64,000 nucleotides of DNA from Streptomyces sp. RB17 (lineage in GTDB: Bacteria; Actinomycetota; Actinomycetes; Streptomycetales; Streptomycetaceae): assembly GCF_009604455.1 (NCBI RefSeq), contig NZ_WEGL01000001.1, positions 1,302,001-1,366,000 of the forward strand, in the 5' to 3' direction. The stretch's first letter is position 1. Every line of letters begins with the position of its first letter. The position numbers were made by a program, and so were the translations under genes. Positions 33,818 through 45,062 of the stretch are shown here, one piece after another. Under the pieces are notes generated by a model. The model had not been told where the DNA came from and made no database searches. It was given only the letters and a program-made list of their open reading frames with translations.

Positions 33818-35152
33818 ATGATGATGCGACGACGTACGACCCTGCTCACCAGCTGCACCGCCCTCGCTCTGGCGCTCGGCGCGACCGCCTGCGGCGGCGG
33901 GCCGGTCTCGGCCGGCGGCGGCGACAAGGCGCTCAGCGGCCAGACCGTCACCGTGGCCGGCGTCTGGTCCGGCAGCGAACAGAAGAACTTCCAGAAGGTG
34001 CTGGACGCGTTCACCGCGAAGACCGGCGCCAAGACCCAGTTCGTCTCCACCGGCGACAACGTCTCCACGGTCGTCGGCAGCAAGATCGAGGGCGGCAACG
34101 CGCCCGACGTCGTGATGGTCCCGCAGGTCGGTGTACTCGACCAGTTCGCCAAGAAGGGCTGGCTCAAGCCGCTCTCGCCGACCGCCCAGCAGACGATCAC
34201 CGCCGACTATGCGCCCGTGTGGAAGAAGTACGGCAGCGTCGACGGCACCCTGTACGGCCTCTACTTCAAGGCCGCCCACAAGTCCACCGTCTGGTACAGC
34301 CCCGACGCCCTCACCCAGGCCGGGGTCAAGCCGCCCACGACGTACGACGAGCTGCTGAAGGCCGGCCACACCGTCTCCGACTCCGGGCTCGCCGCCTTCG
34401 CCGTCGCCGGTGAGGACGGCTGGACCCTCACCGACTGGTTCGAGAACATCTACCTCTCCCAGGCCGGACCCGAGAAGTACGACGCCCTCGCCGCGCACAA
34501 GCTGAAGTGGACCGACGCGAGCGTGGTCAAGGCGCTGGGGACGCTCGGCAAGCTGTTCAAGGACAAGCAGCTGATCGCGGGCGGCCAGAAGGAGGCCCTG
34601 AACACCGACTTCCCCACCTCGGTGGAGAAGGTGTTCGGACCCAAGCCCGAGGCCGGCATGGTCTACGAGGGCGACTTCGTGGCCGGTGTCGCGCACGACC
34701 AGTTCGGCAGGACCATCGGCAAGGACGCGAACTTCTTCCCGTTCCCGGCGGTCGACGGCGGCACGGCACCCGTCGTCAGCGGCGGCGACGCGGCGGTCGT
34801 CCTCAAGGACGGCAAGAACGCCAAGGCCGGAATGAAGCTCCTGGAGTACCTGGCGAGCCCGGAGGCCGCGGCCGTGTGGGCGAAGGCGGGCGGCTTCCTG
34901 TCCCCGAACAAGAAGCTCGCCCTCACCTCCTACGGCGACGACGTCACCCGCGCCACCGCCAAGTCCCTGATCGACGCCGGCGACTCGGTCCGCTTCGACA
35001 TGTCAGACCAGGCCCCGGCGGCCTTCGGCGGCACCAAGGGCGCCGGCGAGTGGAAGCTGCTCCAGGACTTCCTGCGCGACCCGTCGGACCCGAAGGGCAC
35101 CGCGGCGAAGCTGGAGTCCGCCGCTGCCAAGGCCTACCAGGACCAGGGCTGA
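33818..35152 (+). CDS. Sugar ABC transporter solute-binding lipoprotein
   Basis: A 444-residue family-1 sugar-binding protein. Signal peptide and lipobox (ALALGATAC, Cys near residue 25) predict a lipid anchor. Features are VTVAGVWSGSEQKNFQKVLDAF at the N-terminus, PDVVMVPQVGVLDQF and the central GLYFKAAHKSTVWYSPDAL. GAAGGGA (33806-33812) can serve ATG 33818 or 33821. It is followed by two permeases in the same transcript and is likely the primary receptor for the sugar cleaved by the GH13 enzyme. Confidence 0.92.
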   Translation: MMMRRRTTLLTSCTALALALGATACGGGPVSAGGGDKALSGQTVTVAGVWSGSEQKNFQKVLDAFTAKTGAKTQFVSTGDNVSTVVGSKIEGGNAPDVVMVPQVGVLDQFAKKGWLKPLSPTAQQTITADYAPVWKKYGSVDGTLYGLYFKAAHKSTVWYSPDALTQAGVKPPTTYDELLKAGHTVSDSGLAAFAVAGEDGWTLTDWFENIYLSQAGPEKYDALAAHKLKWTDASVVKALGTLGKLFKDKQLIAGGQKEALNTDFPTSVEKVFGPKPEAGMVYEGDFVAGVAHDQFGRTIGKDANFFPFPAVDGGTAPVVSGGDAAVVLKDGKNAKAGMKLLEYLASPEAAAVWAKAGGFLSPNKKLALTSYGDDVTRATAKSLIDAGDSVRFDMSDQAPAAFGGTKGAGEWKLLQDFLRDPSDPKGTAAKLESAAAKAYQDQG

Positions 35153-35163
35153 ACGGCAGCGTC

Positions 35164-36516
35164 ATGACCGCCACCACTCTCCTGGAACAGCAGGCGGGCC
35201 CCCGGGCCGCCGGCGTGGCGCGCGGGCGCCGCGGCCGGCGGCGCGCCCGGCTGATCGCCCTGCTCTTCGTCTTCCCCGCGCTGCTCCTGCTCGGCGCGCT
35301 CGTCGTCTACCCGGTGCTGTTCTCCGTCGGCCGCAGCTTCTTCGACGCCTCCGGCACCCGGTTCGTCGGCGGCGGCAACTACGCCGAGATGTTCCGCGAC
35401 CCGGCCACGCTGAAGGCCATCCGCAACACCACCATCTGGGTGGTGGTGGCCCCGGCCCTGCTGACCGGCCTCGGCCTGATCCTGGCCGTCCTGGTCGAGA
35501 AGGTCCGCTGGGCCACCGCCTTCAAGCTGCTGCTCTTCATGCCGATGGCGGTGTCCTTCCTGGCCGCCGGCATCATCTTCCGGCTCGCCTACGACGAGGA
35601 CCCGAACAAGGGTGTGCTGAACGCGGCCGTGGTCTCCGTCCACGACGCCTTCGAGGGCACGTCGTCGTACCCGACGGCACGCGGCCGCCAGGGCCTGCTG
35701 ACCCAGGACCCCGACGGCTCCTACCGTACGACCGCCTCCGCCGGTCACTCGGTGACGCTCCCGATGGTCGGTGTGCTGCCCAAGGATCTGCCCAGGGGGG
35801 CCGAGCCCGCCGACGCGGCGGCCGCCCGCAAGGCCGCGCCCGGCGAGCTGCGCGGTGTCGTCTACCTGGACTTCACCCCCGGCGGGGGCGGCAGACAGGG
35901 CAAGGTCGACCCGATGGAGAGCGGTCTGCCCGGCATGAAGGTCCAGGCCGTGCGCGACGGGCGGACCGTCGCGAGCACGACCACCGCAGCCGACGGTTCC
36001 TTCCGCTTCTCCGGGCTGCGGGCGGGCTCGTACACGGTGAAACTTCCGGAGTCCAACTTCGCCCCGCCCTACCAGGGCGTCTCCTGGCTCGGGCCGACCC
36101 TCGTCACGCCGGCGATCATCGGCGCGTACCTGTGGATCTGGACGGGCTTCGCGATGGTGCTGATCGGCGCGGGCCTGTCGACGCTTCCCCGGGACACGCT
36201 GGAGGCGGCGCGGATGGACGGCGCGAACGAGTGGCAGATCTTCCGCAGGATCACGGTCCCCCTGCTGGCGCCCGTCCTGACGGTCGTCTTCGTCACCCTC
36301 GTGATCAACGTGATGAAGGTCTTCGACCTCGTCTACATCATCGCGCCCGGGCCGGTGCAGGAGGACGCCACGGTGCTCGCCACCCAGATGTGGCTCGTGT
36401 CCTTCGGCGGCGGCAACAACCAGGGCCTCGGCAGCGCGCTGGGCGTGCTGCTCCTGCTGCTGGTGATCCCCGCGATGGTCTTCAACGTCCGCCGCTTCCG
36501 CAACAGCCAACGATGA
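35164..36516 (+). CDS. Sugar ABC permease with inserted extracytoplasmic domain
   Basis: A 450-residue MalF-type permease, 120-150 residues longer than typical. Early segments (ARLIALLFVFPALLLLGAL near 29-47, about 85-105 and 110-135) are followed by a long external loop, then the last group beginning near residue 310 (TPAIIGAYLWIWTGFAMVLIG). The EAA coupling loop reads LEAARMDGANEWQIFRRITVP. The loop between segments 3 and 4 contains, at about residues 231-300, a domain resembling carboxypeptidase-regulatory/SdrD-B-like beta-sandwiches (GVVYLDFTPGG, SGLPGMKVQAVRDGRTVAST, ADGSFRFSGLRAGSYTVKLP). Start ATG lies 11 bp after the binding-protein stop. Confidence 0.92.
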   Translation: MTATTLLEQQAGPRAAGVARGRRGRRRARLIALLFVFPALLLLGALVVYPVLFSVGRSFFDASGTRFVGGGNYAEMFRDPATLKAIRNTTIWVVVAPALLTGLGLILAVLVEKVRWATAFKLLLFMPMAVSFLAAGIIFRLAYDEDPNKGVLNAAVVSVHDAFEGTSSYPTARGRQGLLTQDPDGSYRTTASAGHSVTLPMVGVLPKDLPRGAEPADAAAARKAAPGELRGVVYLDFTPGGGGRQGKVDPMESGLPGMKVQAVRDGRTVASTTTAADGSFRFSGLRAGSYTVKLPESNFAPPYQGVSWLGPTLVTPAIIGAYLWIWTGFAMVLIGAGLSTLPRDTLEAARMDGANEWQIFRRITVPLLAPVLTVVFVTLVINVMKVFDLVYIIAPGPVQEDATVLATQMWLVSFGGGNNQGLGSALGVLLLLLVIPAMVFNVRRFRNSQR

Positions 36517-36526
36517 GGAGTCAGCG

Positions 36527-37366
36527 ATGAACGCGATCAGGCGGGGCCTGGGCAACGGCCTGGTGCAGGCCTTCCTGGTGGTGATCGGCCTGGTCTGGCT
36601 GACCCCGCTCGCAGGCCTGTTCGTGTCCTCCCTGCGCTCGGCGCAGGACACCGCGAAGGGTGGCTGGTGGACGGCGCTCACCAGCCCCGGCCAGTTGTCC
36701 TTCGACAACTACTCGGCCCTGCTGAAGAACTCCGGCATGACGCAGGCCTTCTGGAACACGGTGCTGATCTCGGTGCCGGCCACGACGCTCGTCGTGGTCA
36801 TCGCCGCCCTCGCCGGATACGCCTTCGCCTGGCTGGACTTCCCCCTCCGGGAACCCCTTTTCCTGCTGGTGGTGGCCCTGTTGGTGGTGCCGGTCCAGAT
36901 CGGACTGCTGCCGGTGGCCAAACTCTTCGGCGCGCTGGGCCTGTTCGGCACGATCCCCGGAGTCGTCCTCTTCCACGTGGCGTACGGCCTGCCCTTCGCC
37001 GTGTTCCTGCTGCGCAACTACTTCGCGGAGATGCCGAAGGAGATGCTGGAGGCGGCTCGGATGGACGGCGGCAGCGAGTGGCGCATCTTCACCCGCCTGG
37101 TGCTGCCGGTGGGGCGTCCCGCGATCGCCTCCCTCGCGATCTTCCAGTTCCTCTGGGTCTGGAACGACATGCTGGTGGCGTTGCTGTTCGCCGACAGCTC
37201 GTCGCAGCCGCTGACCGTTGAACTCCAGTCCCAGATCCGCCAGTTCGGCAGCAACATCGACGTCCTGGCGCCGGGCGCGTTCCTGTCCCTGATCGTGCCG
37301 GTGGTGGTGTTCTTCGCCTTCCAGCGGCACTTCGTCCAGGGCGTGATGGCGGGCTCGGTCAAGTGA
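36527..37366 (+). CDS. Sugar ABC transporter permease (MalG type)
   Basis: A 279-residue partner permease. Six hydrophobic segments and the EAA loop LEAARMDGGSEWRIFTRLVLP are visible. It follows the larger permease by 10 bp with AGGAG before the ATG. No nucleotide-binding gene is present; Streptomyces sugar importers of this class usually share the unlinked ATPase MsiK. A terminator that includes both its stop and that of the opposing gene ends the operon. Confidence 0.95.
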   Translation: MNAIRRGLGNGLVQAFLVVIGLVWLTPLAGLFVSSLRSAQDTAKGGWWTALTSPGQLSFDNYSALLKNSGMTQAFWNTVLISVPATTLVVVIAALAGYAFAWLDFPLREPLFLLVVALLVVPVQIGLLPVAKLFGALGLFGTIPGVVLFHVAYGLPFAVFLLRNYFAEMPKEMLEAARMDGGSEWRIFTRLVLPVGRPAIASLAIFQFLWVWNDMLVALLFADSSSQPLTVELQSQIRQFGSNIDVLAPGAFLSLIVPVVVFFAFQRHFVQGVMAGSVK

Positions 37367-37385
37367 CCGAGCCCGCTCGGCTCAC
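37363..37385. terminator. Bidirectional terminator spanning two stop codons
   Basis: Arms at 37363-37372 and 37375-37385 pair with one bulged base around a 2-nt loop. The stem includes the TGA of the permease gene and the opposing TGA of the lipoprotein gene, which lie 15 bp apart. Confidence 0.65.
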
Positions 37386-37810
37386 GCGTACGTCCAGCGC
37401 CAGGAGCTGCCGCTGTAGGAGCACGTGATGGGCGTGCCACCCGCGGTGGTGGTCGTCGCCCCGTGGTCGCTGTTCCGGCAGAACTGGCCCGCCGAGTAGC
37501 AGTTGCCCGCGTTGGAGACGATGGAGCAGGTGCCGCCGCTGCCGGTACTGCGTACGGTGCCGGAGGCGGCCTTGGTGACGGTGACGGTCGGTCCGGGCGT
37601 GCGGACCGTCTTCGTCCTGGTGACCGTCGGGCCGGGCTCAGGCCGGGCGGTGACGGTGGTCGTCGCCGTGACGGTCACGGTGGGCCGGGGCGCGGGTGCC
37701 GACGCCCTGGTCGCGCTGTCGTGCGTGGACTGGCCGCAGCCGGCCGCGCCTGCGGCCAGCAGCGCGACGCAAGCGGCCCACAGCCGCACCCTCCTGGTTC
37801 GGCGTGGCAT
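37382..37810 (-). CDS. Small exported lipoprotein with Val-Thr-rich linker
   Basis: A 142-residue lipoprotein. The signal has RRTRRVRLWAACVALLAAG and a lipobox ending in Cys (GAAGC). A long linker of TVTVT and PGPTVTV repeats is followed by a cysteine-rich C-terminal domain (CSIVSNAGNCYSAGQFC, then PITCSYSGSSWRW). The linker would span the cell wall and present the compact domain. The ATG shares one base with the stop of the next gene, so the pair is coupled. Function unknown; this ending recurs in Streptomyces surface proteins. Confidence 0.8.
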   Translation of the reverse strand: MPRRTRRVRLWAACVALLAAGAAGCGQSTHDSATRASAPAPRPTVTVTATTTVTARPEPGPTVTRTKTVRTPGPTVTVTKAASGTVRSTGSGGTCSIVSNAGNCYSAGQFCRNSDHGATTTTAGGTPITCSYSGSSWRWTYA

Positions 37811-38304
37811 CAGCCGTGGAAGGTGATGTAGCCGTTGCCGTCCCGGTCGTCGCGGGACTTGGTGTAGGCGTGGGTGTCCGCGTGGGCCCCGGACGGCTTG
37901 TAGAGGTAGATGGTGTCCTTGTCGTTGTTCCACATGAAGTTGCAGTTCTGGCGGTAGACGACGTTGTTGGCGTCCGAGTCGGTGCCGTGGCCGCCGCGCA
38001 GCTTCACGTAGTCGCCGGGCTCGAGGTAGTGGTTCGAGGGAAAGACGAACCGGTTCCCGGCGGCGTCCTTGACGACGTAGCCCTTCAGGTTGACGGTCGC
38101 CGTGCGCGAGTAGTTCTTGATCGTCAGGTACTCGTCGCGGGTGTTGCCCGTACGGCAGTTGTTGGAGTCACGCCCGGGCGCGTCGTACTGGACGCCCTTG
38201 ATCTTCAGGGCGGAGGAGTACTCGGTGGCCTGGGCCGGGGCAGCGATGACGACGGCGAGCGTTGCGGCCGTGACAGCGGTGGCGAGCGCGAAACGTATAC
38301 GCAT
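37810..38304 (-). CDS. Secreted lamin-tail-domain protein
   Basis: A 164-residue secreted protein with a signal peptide ending AAPAQA. The mature part reads as a lamin-tail (LTD) beta-sandwich: IKGVQYDAPGRDSNNCRTG, DEYLTIKNYSRTATVNLKGY, GNRFVFPSNHYLEPGDYVKLRGG and NDKDTIYLYKPSG. LTD proteins often bind DNA or mediate attachment outside the cell; the role here is unknown. GGGGGGA before the ATG is a strong ribosome-binding site. It is coupled to the lipoprotein gene. Confidence 0.87.
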   Translation of the reverse strand: MRIRFALATAVTAATLAVVIAAPAQATEYSSALKIKGVQYDAPGRDSNNCRTGNTRDEYLTIKNYSRTATVNLKGYVVKDAAGNRFVFPSNHYLEPGDYVKLRGGHGTDSDANNVVYRQNCNFMWNNDKDTIYLYKPSGAHADTHAYTKSRDDRDGNGYITFHG

Positions 38305-38430
38305 GAGGTCCCCCCTCAGTGGTGCGGATGCAGCGCCAGGAGCTTACACAGAAGTTGAGCGTTGCACGGATTTTTCGTGCAGAAACTGTGAAGCTCCGTC
38401 GAGGGGGGACCTCAGTGGTTCCTCAGCGGT

Positions 38431-39213
38431 TCACGGCGAAGCCGGCGGATACAGCGACCTCGGCAACTGCGAAGCCGCGGCCGAGTCCAGCAGCCACAGC
38501 GTGCGCGAGCGGCCGTGCGCGCCCGCCGCCGGGGCCTGGATCTCGCCCGCGCCGGACAGGGCGATGGCCGCGGCCTCAGCCTTGTCCGCGCCGGCCGCGA
38601 GGAGCCACACCTCGCGGGCCGCGCGGATCGCCGGCAGGGTGAGGGAGATCCGGGTCGGCGGCGGCTTGGGGGCGCCGTGGACGCCGATCACCGCGCGTTC
38701 CGTCTCCCGTACCCCCGGATGCTCCGGGAAGAGGGACGCCACATGGGTGTCCGGGCCGACGCCCAGCATCAGCACGTCGAAGGTGGGCACCGAACCGTGG
38801 TTCTCCGGTCCGGCCGCCTTCGCCAGCTCCGCCGCGTACGCCTCCGCCGCCGCCTCGACGTCCGTACCGTACGGGCCGTCGGAGGCGGGCATGGCGTGCA
38901 CGCGCTCCGGGTCCAGCGGGACGGAGTCGAGCAGGGCCTCGCGGGCCTGCGTGACATTGCGCTCGGGGTCGCCCTCGGGGAGGTAGCGCTCGTCGCCCCA
39001 CCACAGGTCGAGCCGGCCCCAGTCGATGGCGTCCCGGGCGGGCGCCGCCGCCAGCGCGGCCAGCAGGCCGTTGCCGTTGCGGCCGCCCGTGAGGACCACG
39101 GACGCGGTGCCCCGGGAGGCCTGCGCGTCCACGATCTTCGTGATCAGGCGGGCCGCGGCGGCCTGTGCCATCAGTTCCTTGTCGCGGTGGACGACCAGCT
39201 GCGGAGTGCTCAC
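38431..39213 (-). CDS. pgl: 6-phosphogluconolactonase
   Basis: A 260-residue lactonase for the second step of the oxidative pentose phosphate pathway. GRLDLWWGDERYLPEGDPERNV, VLMLGVGPDTHVASLFPEHPG and a late TLPAIRAAREVWLLAAGADKA are family blocks. GTG start overlaps the opcA stop (GTGA at 39210-39213). The gene ends the tkt-tal-zwf-opcA-pgl cluster; a stretch of arginine/proline-rich open frame upstream in the same frame is opcA shadow. Confidence 0.95.
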   Translation of the reverse strand: MSTPQLVVHRDKELMAQAAAARLITKIVDAQASRGTASVVLTGGRNGNGLLAALAAAPARDAIDWGRLDLWWGDERYLPEGDPERNVTQAREALLDSVPLDPERVHAMPASDGPYGTDVEAAAEAYAAELAKAAGPENHGSVPTFDVLMLGVGPDTHVASLFPEHPGVRETERAVIGVHGAPKPPPTRISLTLPAIRAAREVWLLAAGADKAEAAAIALSGAGEIQAPAAGAHGRSRTLWLLDSAAASQLPRSLYPPASP

Positions 39214-40271
39214 TTCGCCGCCGCCTTCCTCGCCGGAGTCTTCTTCGCGGTCTTCGCGGCCGCCTTCTTGGCCGGTGCCTTGGCCGCTTCCGCCACGGGC
39301 TCCGGCTCGGCCACCGGCCCACTTGCCGCAGGCTGCAGTTCCGGACCCGTGTTCAGCCGCTCCACGCCGTAGCGCAGCGCCGACGCGTAGGTGTCGTCCG
39401 GGTCGAGCCGGCGCAGCTCCTCCGCGATCAGCTCGGCGGTCTCCCGCCGCTTCAGCGCCACCGCGCGCGGCGGCTGACCCTCGATGGACAGCGTGGCCAG
39501 GGTGCCGTCCGCGCGGTCCAGGACGATCGGGCCGCAGGTGGTGTCCATACGGACCGCGGTGAGCCCCGGGCCGCCCGACAGCGACCGCCGCACCGGTACG
39601 TCCAGCCGGTCCGCGAGCCACATCGCCAGCAGCTCGCAGCTCGGGTTGAGCTCCTCGCCCGCCACCTCGACGGCCCTCACCTCGCAGGTGACCTGATCGA
39701 GCGCCGCCGCGAGCATCGAACGCCACGGCGTGATCCGCGTCCAGGACAGGTCGGTGTCGCCGGGCGTGTACGCCTCGGCGCGGGCGGACAGCTCCCGCAC
39801 CGGCTGCTCGGCGGCGTAGGTGTCGGTGACCCGGCGCTGGGCCAGCGCGCCCAGCGGGTCCTTCGCCGGGTCCAGCGGGGCGTTCGCCGGCCACCACACG
39901 ACCACCGGCGCGTCCGGCAGCAGCAGCGGCAGCACGACCGAGTCGGCGTGGCCCACGACCTCGCCGTACAGCCGCAGCACCACCGTCTCGCCGGTGCCCG
40001 CGTCCGCGCCCACCCGCACCTCGGCGTCCAGACGCGAGGAGGTGCGGTCGCGCGGGCTGCGCGAGACCCGCTTGATGACCACCAGCGTGCGCGAGGGGTG
40101 CTCGCGCGAGGCGTCGTTGGCGGCCTTCAGTGCGTCGTAGGCGTTCTCCTCGTCGGTGACGATGACGAGGGTCAGCACCATGCCGACGGCGGGGGTGCCG
40201 ATGGCGCGGCGGCCCTGGACGAGCGCCTTGTTGATGTCGCCGGCGGTGGTGTCGGTCAGGTCTATCTTCAT
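39210..40271 (-). CDS. opcA: Glucose-6-phosphate dehydrogenase assembly protein OpcA
   Basis: OpcA, 353 residues, an actinobacterial/cyanobacterial activator or assembly factor for Zwf. Features include LTDTTAGDINKALVQGRRAIG at the start and PVVVWWPANAPLDPAKDPLG near the middle. The last 30 or so residues are alanine/lysine repeats (KAPAKKAAAKTAKK), like the tail of UvrA in this window. It overlaps zwf (ATGA, 40268-40271) and pgl (GTGA), so all three are translated as a unit. Confidence 0.95.
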   Translation of the reverse strand: MKIDLTDTTAGDINKALVQGRRAIGTPAVGMVLTLVIVTDEENAYDALKAANDASREHPSRTLVVIKRVSRSPRDRTSSRLDAEVRVGADAGTGETVVLRLYGEVVGHADSVVLPLLLPDAPVVVWWPANAPLDPAKDPLGALAQRRVTDTYAAEQPVRELSARAEAYTPGDTDLSWTRITPWRSMLAAALDQVTCEVRAVEVAGEELNPSCELLAMWLADRLDVPVRRSLSGGPGLTAVRMDTTCGPIVLDRADGTLATLSIEGQPPRAVALKRRETAELIAEELRRLDPDDTYASALRYGVERLNTGPELQPAASGPVAEPEPVAEAAKAPAKKAAAKTAKKTPARKAAAK

Positions 40272-41806
40272 GGCCGGCGCCAGCTCCGTCCGTCTCGTGC
40301 GAGCATCTCGTCCGCCTCCGCGGGGCCCCAGGTGCCCGACGGGTACTGCGCGGGCCTGCCGTGCTTGTCCCAGTACTGCTCGATCGGGTCGAGGATCTTC
40401 CAGGACTGCTCGACCTCCTCCGTGCGCGGGAAGAGGTTGGCGTCGCCGAGCAGCACGTCCAGGATCAGTCGCTCGTACGCCTCCGGGCTGGACTCCGTGA
40501 AGGACTCGCCGTAGGCGAAGTCCATGGAGACGTCCCGGATCTCCATCGAGGTGCCCGGCACCTTCGAACCGAAGCGGACCGTGACGCCCTCGTCCGGCTG
40601 GACGCGGATGACGATCGCGTTCTGGCCCAGCTCCTCCGTCGCCGTGGTGTCGAAGGGGGAGTGCGGGGCCCGCTGGAAGACGACGGCGATCTCCGTCACC
40701 CGGCGGCCGAGGCGCTTGCCGGTGCGCAGATAGAAGGGGACGCCCGCCCAGCGGCGGTTGTCGATCTCCAGCTTGATCGCCGCGTACGTGTCGGTCTTCG
40801 ACTTCGGGTCGATGCCCTCCTCTTCGAGGTAGCCGATGACCTTCTCGCCGCCCTGCCAGCCGGCCGCGTACTGCCCGCGCACGGTGTTGCGGCCCAGGTC
40901 CCTGGGCAGCCGTACCGCACCGAGCACCTTCTCCTTCTCCGCGGCCAGTGCGTCGGCGTCGAAGGAGGCGGGCTCCTCCATGGCGGTCAGCGCCATGAGC
41001 TGGAGCAGATGGTTCTGGATGACGTCACGGGCGGCGCCGATGCCGTCGTAGTAGCCGGCCCGGCCGCCGATGCCGATGTCCTCGGCCATGGTGATCTGCA
41101 CGTGGTCCACGAAGGACCGGTTCCAGATCGGCTCGAACATCGTGTTGGCGAACCGCAGCGCCAGGATGTTCTGGACGGTCTCCTTGCCGAGGTAGTGGTC
41201 GATCCGGAACACCTGGTCCGGCTCGAACACCTCGTGCACGACCTTGTTCAGTTCCTCGGCCGACTTCAGGTCGTGCCCGAACGGCTTCTCGATGACCGCG
41301 CGCCGCCAGGAACCGCCCGACTGCTCGGCCAGCCCGTGCTTCTTCAGCTGCTGGATGACCACCGGGAAGGAACGCGGCGGCACCGACAGGTAGAAGGCGA
41401 AGTTGCCGCCCGTGCCCTGTGCCTTGTCCAGCTCCTCGATGGTGGAGCGCAGCCGCTCGAACGCGTCGTCGTCGTCGAAGGTGCCCTGGACGAAGCGCAT
41501 CCCCTGGATGAGCTGCTGCCAGACCTCCTCACGGAACGGCGTACGGGCGTGCGCCTTGACCGAGTCGTGGACCTCCTGTGCGAAGTCCTCGTTCGCCCAC
41601 TCACGGCGGGCGAAGCCCACCAGCGAGAAACCCGGCGGCAGCAGACCCCGGTTGGCGAGGTCGTACACCGCGGGCATCAGCTTCTTGCGGGACAGGTCGC
41701 CCGTGACCCCGAAGATGACCAGGCCCGACGGCCCCGCGATACGCGGGAGCCGTCGGTCGGCCGGGTCACGAAGCGGGTTGGCTCCGGAACCGGAAAGGGG
41801 TGACAA
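40268..41806 (-). CDS. zwf: Glucose-6-phosphate 1-dehydrogenase
   Basis: Zwf, 512 residues, oxidises glucose-6-phosphate with NADP. The NADP-binding GVTGDLSRKKLMPA and the substrate signature RIDHYLGKETVQNIL are intact. The likely start is a TTG (41804-41806): GGAGGG lies about five bases upstream and the protein then begins MSPLSGSGANPLRDPADRRLPRIAGP in register with homologues. It is followed by opcA with a 4-base overlap and begins one base after the tal stop. Confidence 0.96.
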   Translation of the reverse strand: MSPLSGSGANPLRDPADRRLPRIAGPSGLVIFGVTGDLSRKKLMPAVYDLANRGLLPPGFSLVGFARREWANEDFAQEVHDSVKAHARTPFREEVWQQLIQGMRFVQGTFDDDDAFERLRSTIEELDKAQGTGGNFAFYLSVPPRSFPVVIQQLKKHGLAEQSGGSWRRAVIEKPFGHDLKSAEELNKVVHEVFEPDQVFRIDHYLGKETVQNILALRFANTMFEPIWNRSFVDHVQITMAEDIGIGGRAGYYDGIGAARDVIQNHLLQLMALTAMEEPASFDADALAAEKEKVLGAVRLPRDLGRNTVRGQYAAGWQGGEKVIGYLEEEGIDPKSKTDTYAAIKLEIDNRRWAGVPFYLRTGKRLGRRVTEIAVVFQRAPHSPFDTTATEELGQNAIVIRVQPDEGVTVRFGSKVPGTSMEIRDVSMDFAYGESFTESSPEAYERLILDVLLGDANLFPRTEEVEQSWKILDPIEQYWDKHGRPAQYPSGTWGPAEADEMLARDGRSWRRP

Positions 41807-41807
41807 G

Positions 41808-42926
41808 TCAGCCCTCCGTAGGGGCGAGGCGCTCGAGCTCCGCCTGGGTGGACTTCAGCAGGTCGTTCCAGGACGCCGCGAACTTCTCGACGCCCTCGTC
41901 CTCCAGCACCTGCACGACGTCGTCGTACGAGATGCCGAGCTTCTCCAGCGCGTCGAGGTCGGCACGCGCCTGCTCGTAGGTGCCGGCGATGGTGTCGCCG
42001 CTGATCTCGCCGTGCTCCTCGGTGGCCTCCAGCGTGGCCTCCGGCATGGTGTTGACCGTGTTCGGCGCGACCAGCTCGGTGACGTACAGGGTGTCCGGGT
42101 ACGCCGGGTCCTTCACGCCGGTCGACGCCCACAGCGGACGCTGCTTGTTGGCGCCCGCGTTCTCCAGCGCGCTCCAGCGGCTCGACGAGAAGACCTCCTC
42201 GTACGCCTGGTAGGCGAGGCGCGCGTTGGCGACGGCGGCCTTGCCGCGCAGCCCCTTGGCCTCGTCGGTGCCGATCCCGTCCAGCCGCTTGTCGATCTCG
42301 GTGTCCACGCGGGACACGAAGAAGGACGCCACGGAGCGGATCAGCGACAGGTCCAGGCCACGCTGCTGGGCCTTCTCCAGGCCGGCCAGGTAGGCGGCCA
42401 TGACCTCGCGGTAGCGGTCCAGGGAGAAGATCAGCGTGACGTTGACGCTGATGCCGAGGCCGATGACCTCGGTGATCGCCGGCAGACCCGCCTTGGTCGC
42501 CGGGATCTTGATCAGCGTGTTGGGACGGTCGACCAGCCAGGCCAGCTGCTTGGCCTCGGCGACGGTGGCCGCCGTGTTGTGCGCGAGGCGCGGGTCGACC
42601 TCGATGGAGACCCGGCCGTCCTGACCGCCGGTGGCGTCGAAGACCGGGCGCAGGATGTCGGCGGCGTCACGGACGTCCGCCGTGGTGATCATCCGGATGG
42701 CCTCTTCCACGGTGACCTTGCGGGCGGCGAGGTCGGTGACCTGCTGCTGGTAGCCGTCGCCGCCGCTGATCGCCTTCTGGAAGATCGTCGGGTTGGTGGT
42801 GACGCCCACGACGTGCTGCTGGTCGATCAGCTCGGCGAGGTTGCCGGACGTGATCCGCTTGCGCGACAGGTCGTCCAGCCAGATCGCGACGCCTTCTTCG
42901 GAGAGGCGCTTCAGTGCGTCTGTCAT
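41808..42926 (-). CDS. tal: Transaldolase
   Basis: Transaldolase, 372 residues, transfers a dihydroxyacetone unit in the non-oxidative pentose phosphate branch. The Schiff-base lysine is in [14 protein letters not shown]. The N-terminus [21 protein letters not shown] is typical of the actinobacterial subfamily. It lies between tkt and zwf with 33-bp and 1-bp gaps. Confidence 0.97.
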   Translation of the reverse strand: MTDALKRLSEEGVAIWLDDLSRKRITSGNLAELIDQQHVVGVTTNPTIFQKAISGGDGYQQQVTDLAARKVTVEEAIRMITTADVRDAADILRPVFDATGGQDGRVSIEVDPRLAHNTAATVAEAKQLAWLVDRPNTLIKIPATKAGLPAITEVIGLGISVNVTLIFSLDRYREVMAAYLAGLEKAQQRGLDLSLIRSVASFFVSRVDTEIDKRLDGIGTDEAKGLRGKAAVANARLAYQAYEEVFSSSRWSALENAGANKQRPLWASTGVKDPAYPDTLYVTELVAPNTVNTMPEATLEATEEHGEISGDTIAGTYEQARADLDALEKLGISYDDVVQVLEDEGVEKFAASWNDLLKSTQAELERLAPTEG

Positions 42927-42959
42927 GGAATTACATCTCCTACGTGTCGTATATGAGCG

Positions 42960-45062
<2,103 letters not shown>

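Noticed and set aside
39214..39897. Upstream extension of the 6-phosphogluconolactonase frame
   Set aside because: It overlaps opcA in another frame and has no homology; the GTG overlapping the opcA stop is the sensible start.
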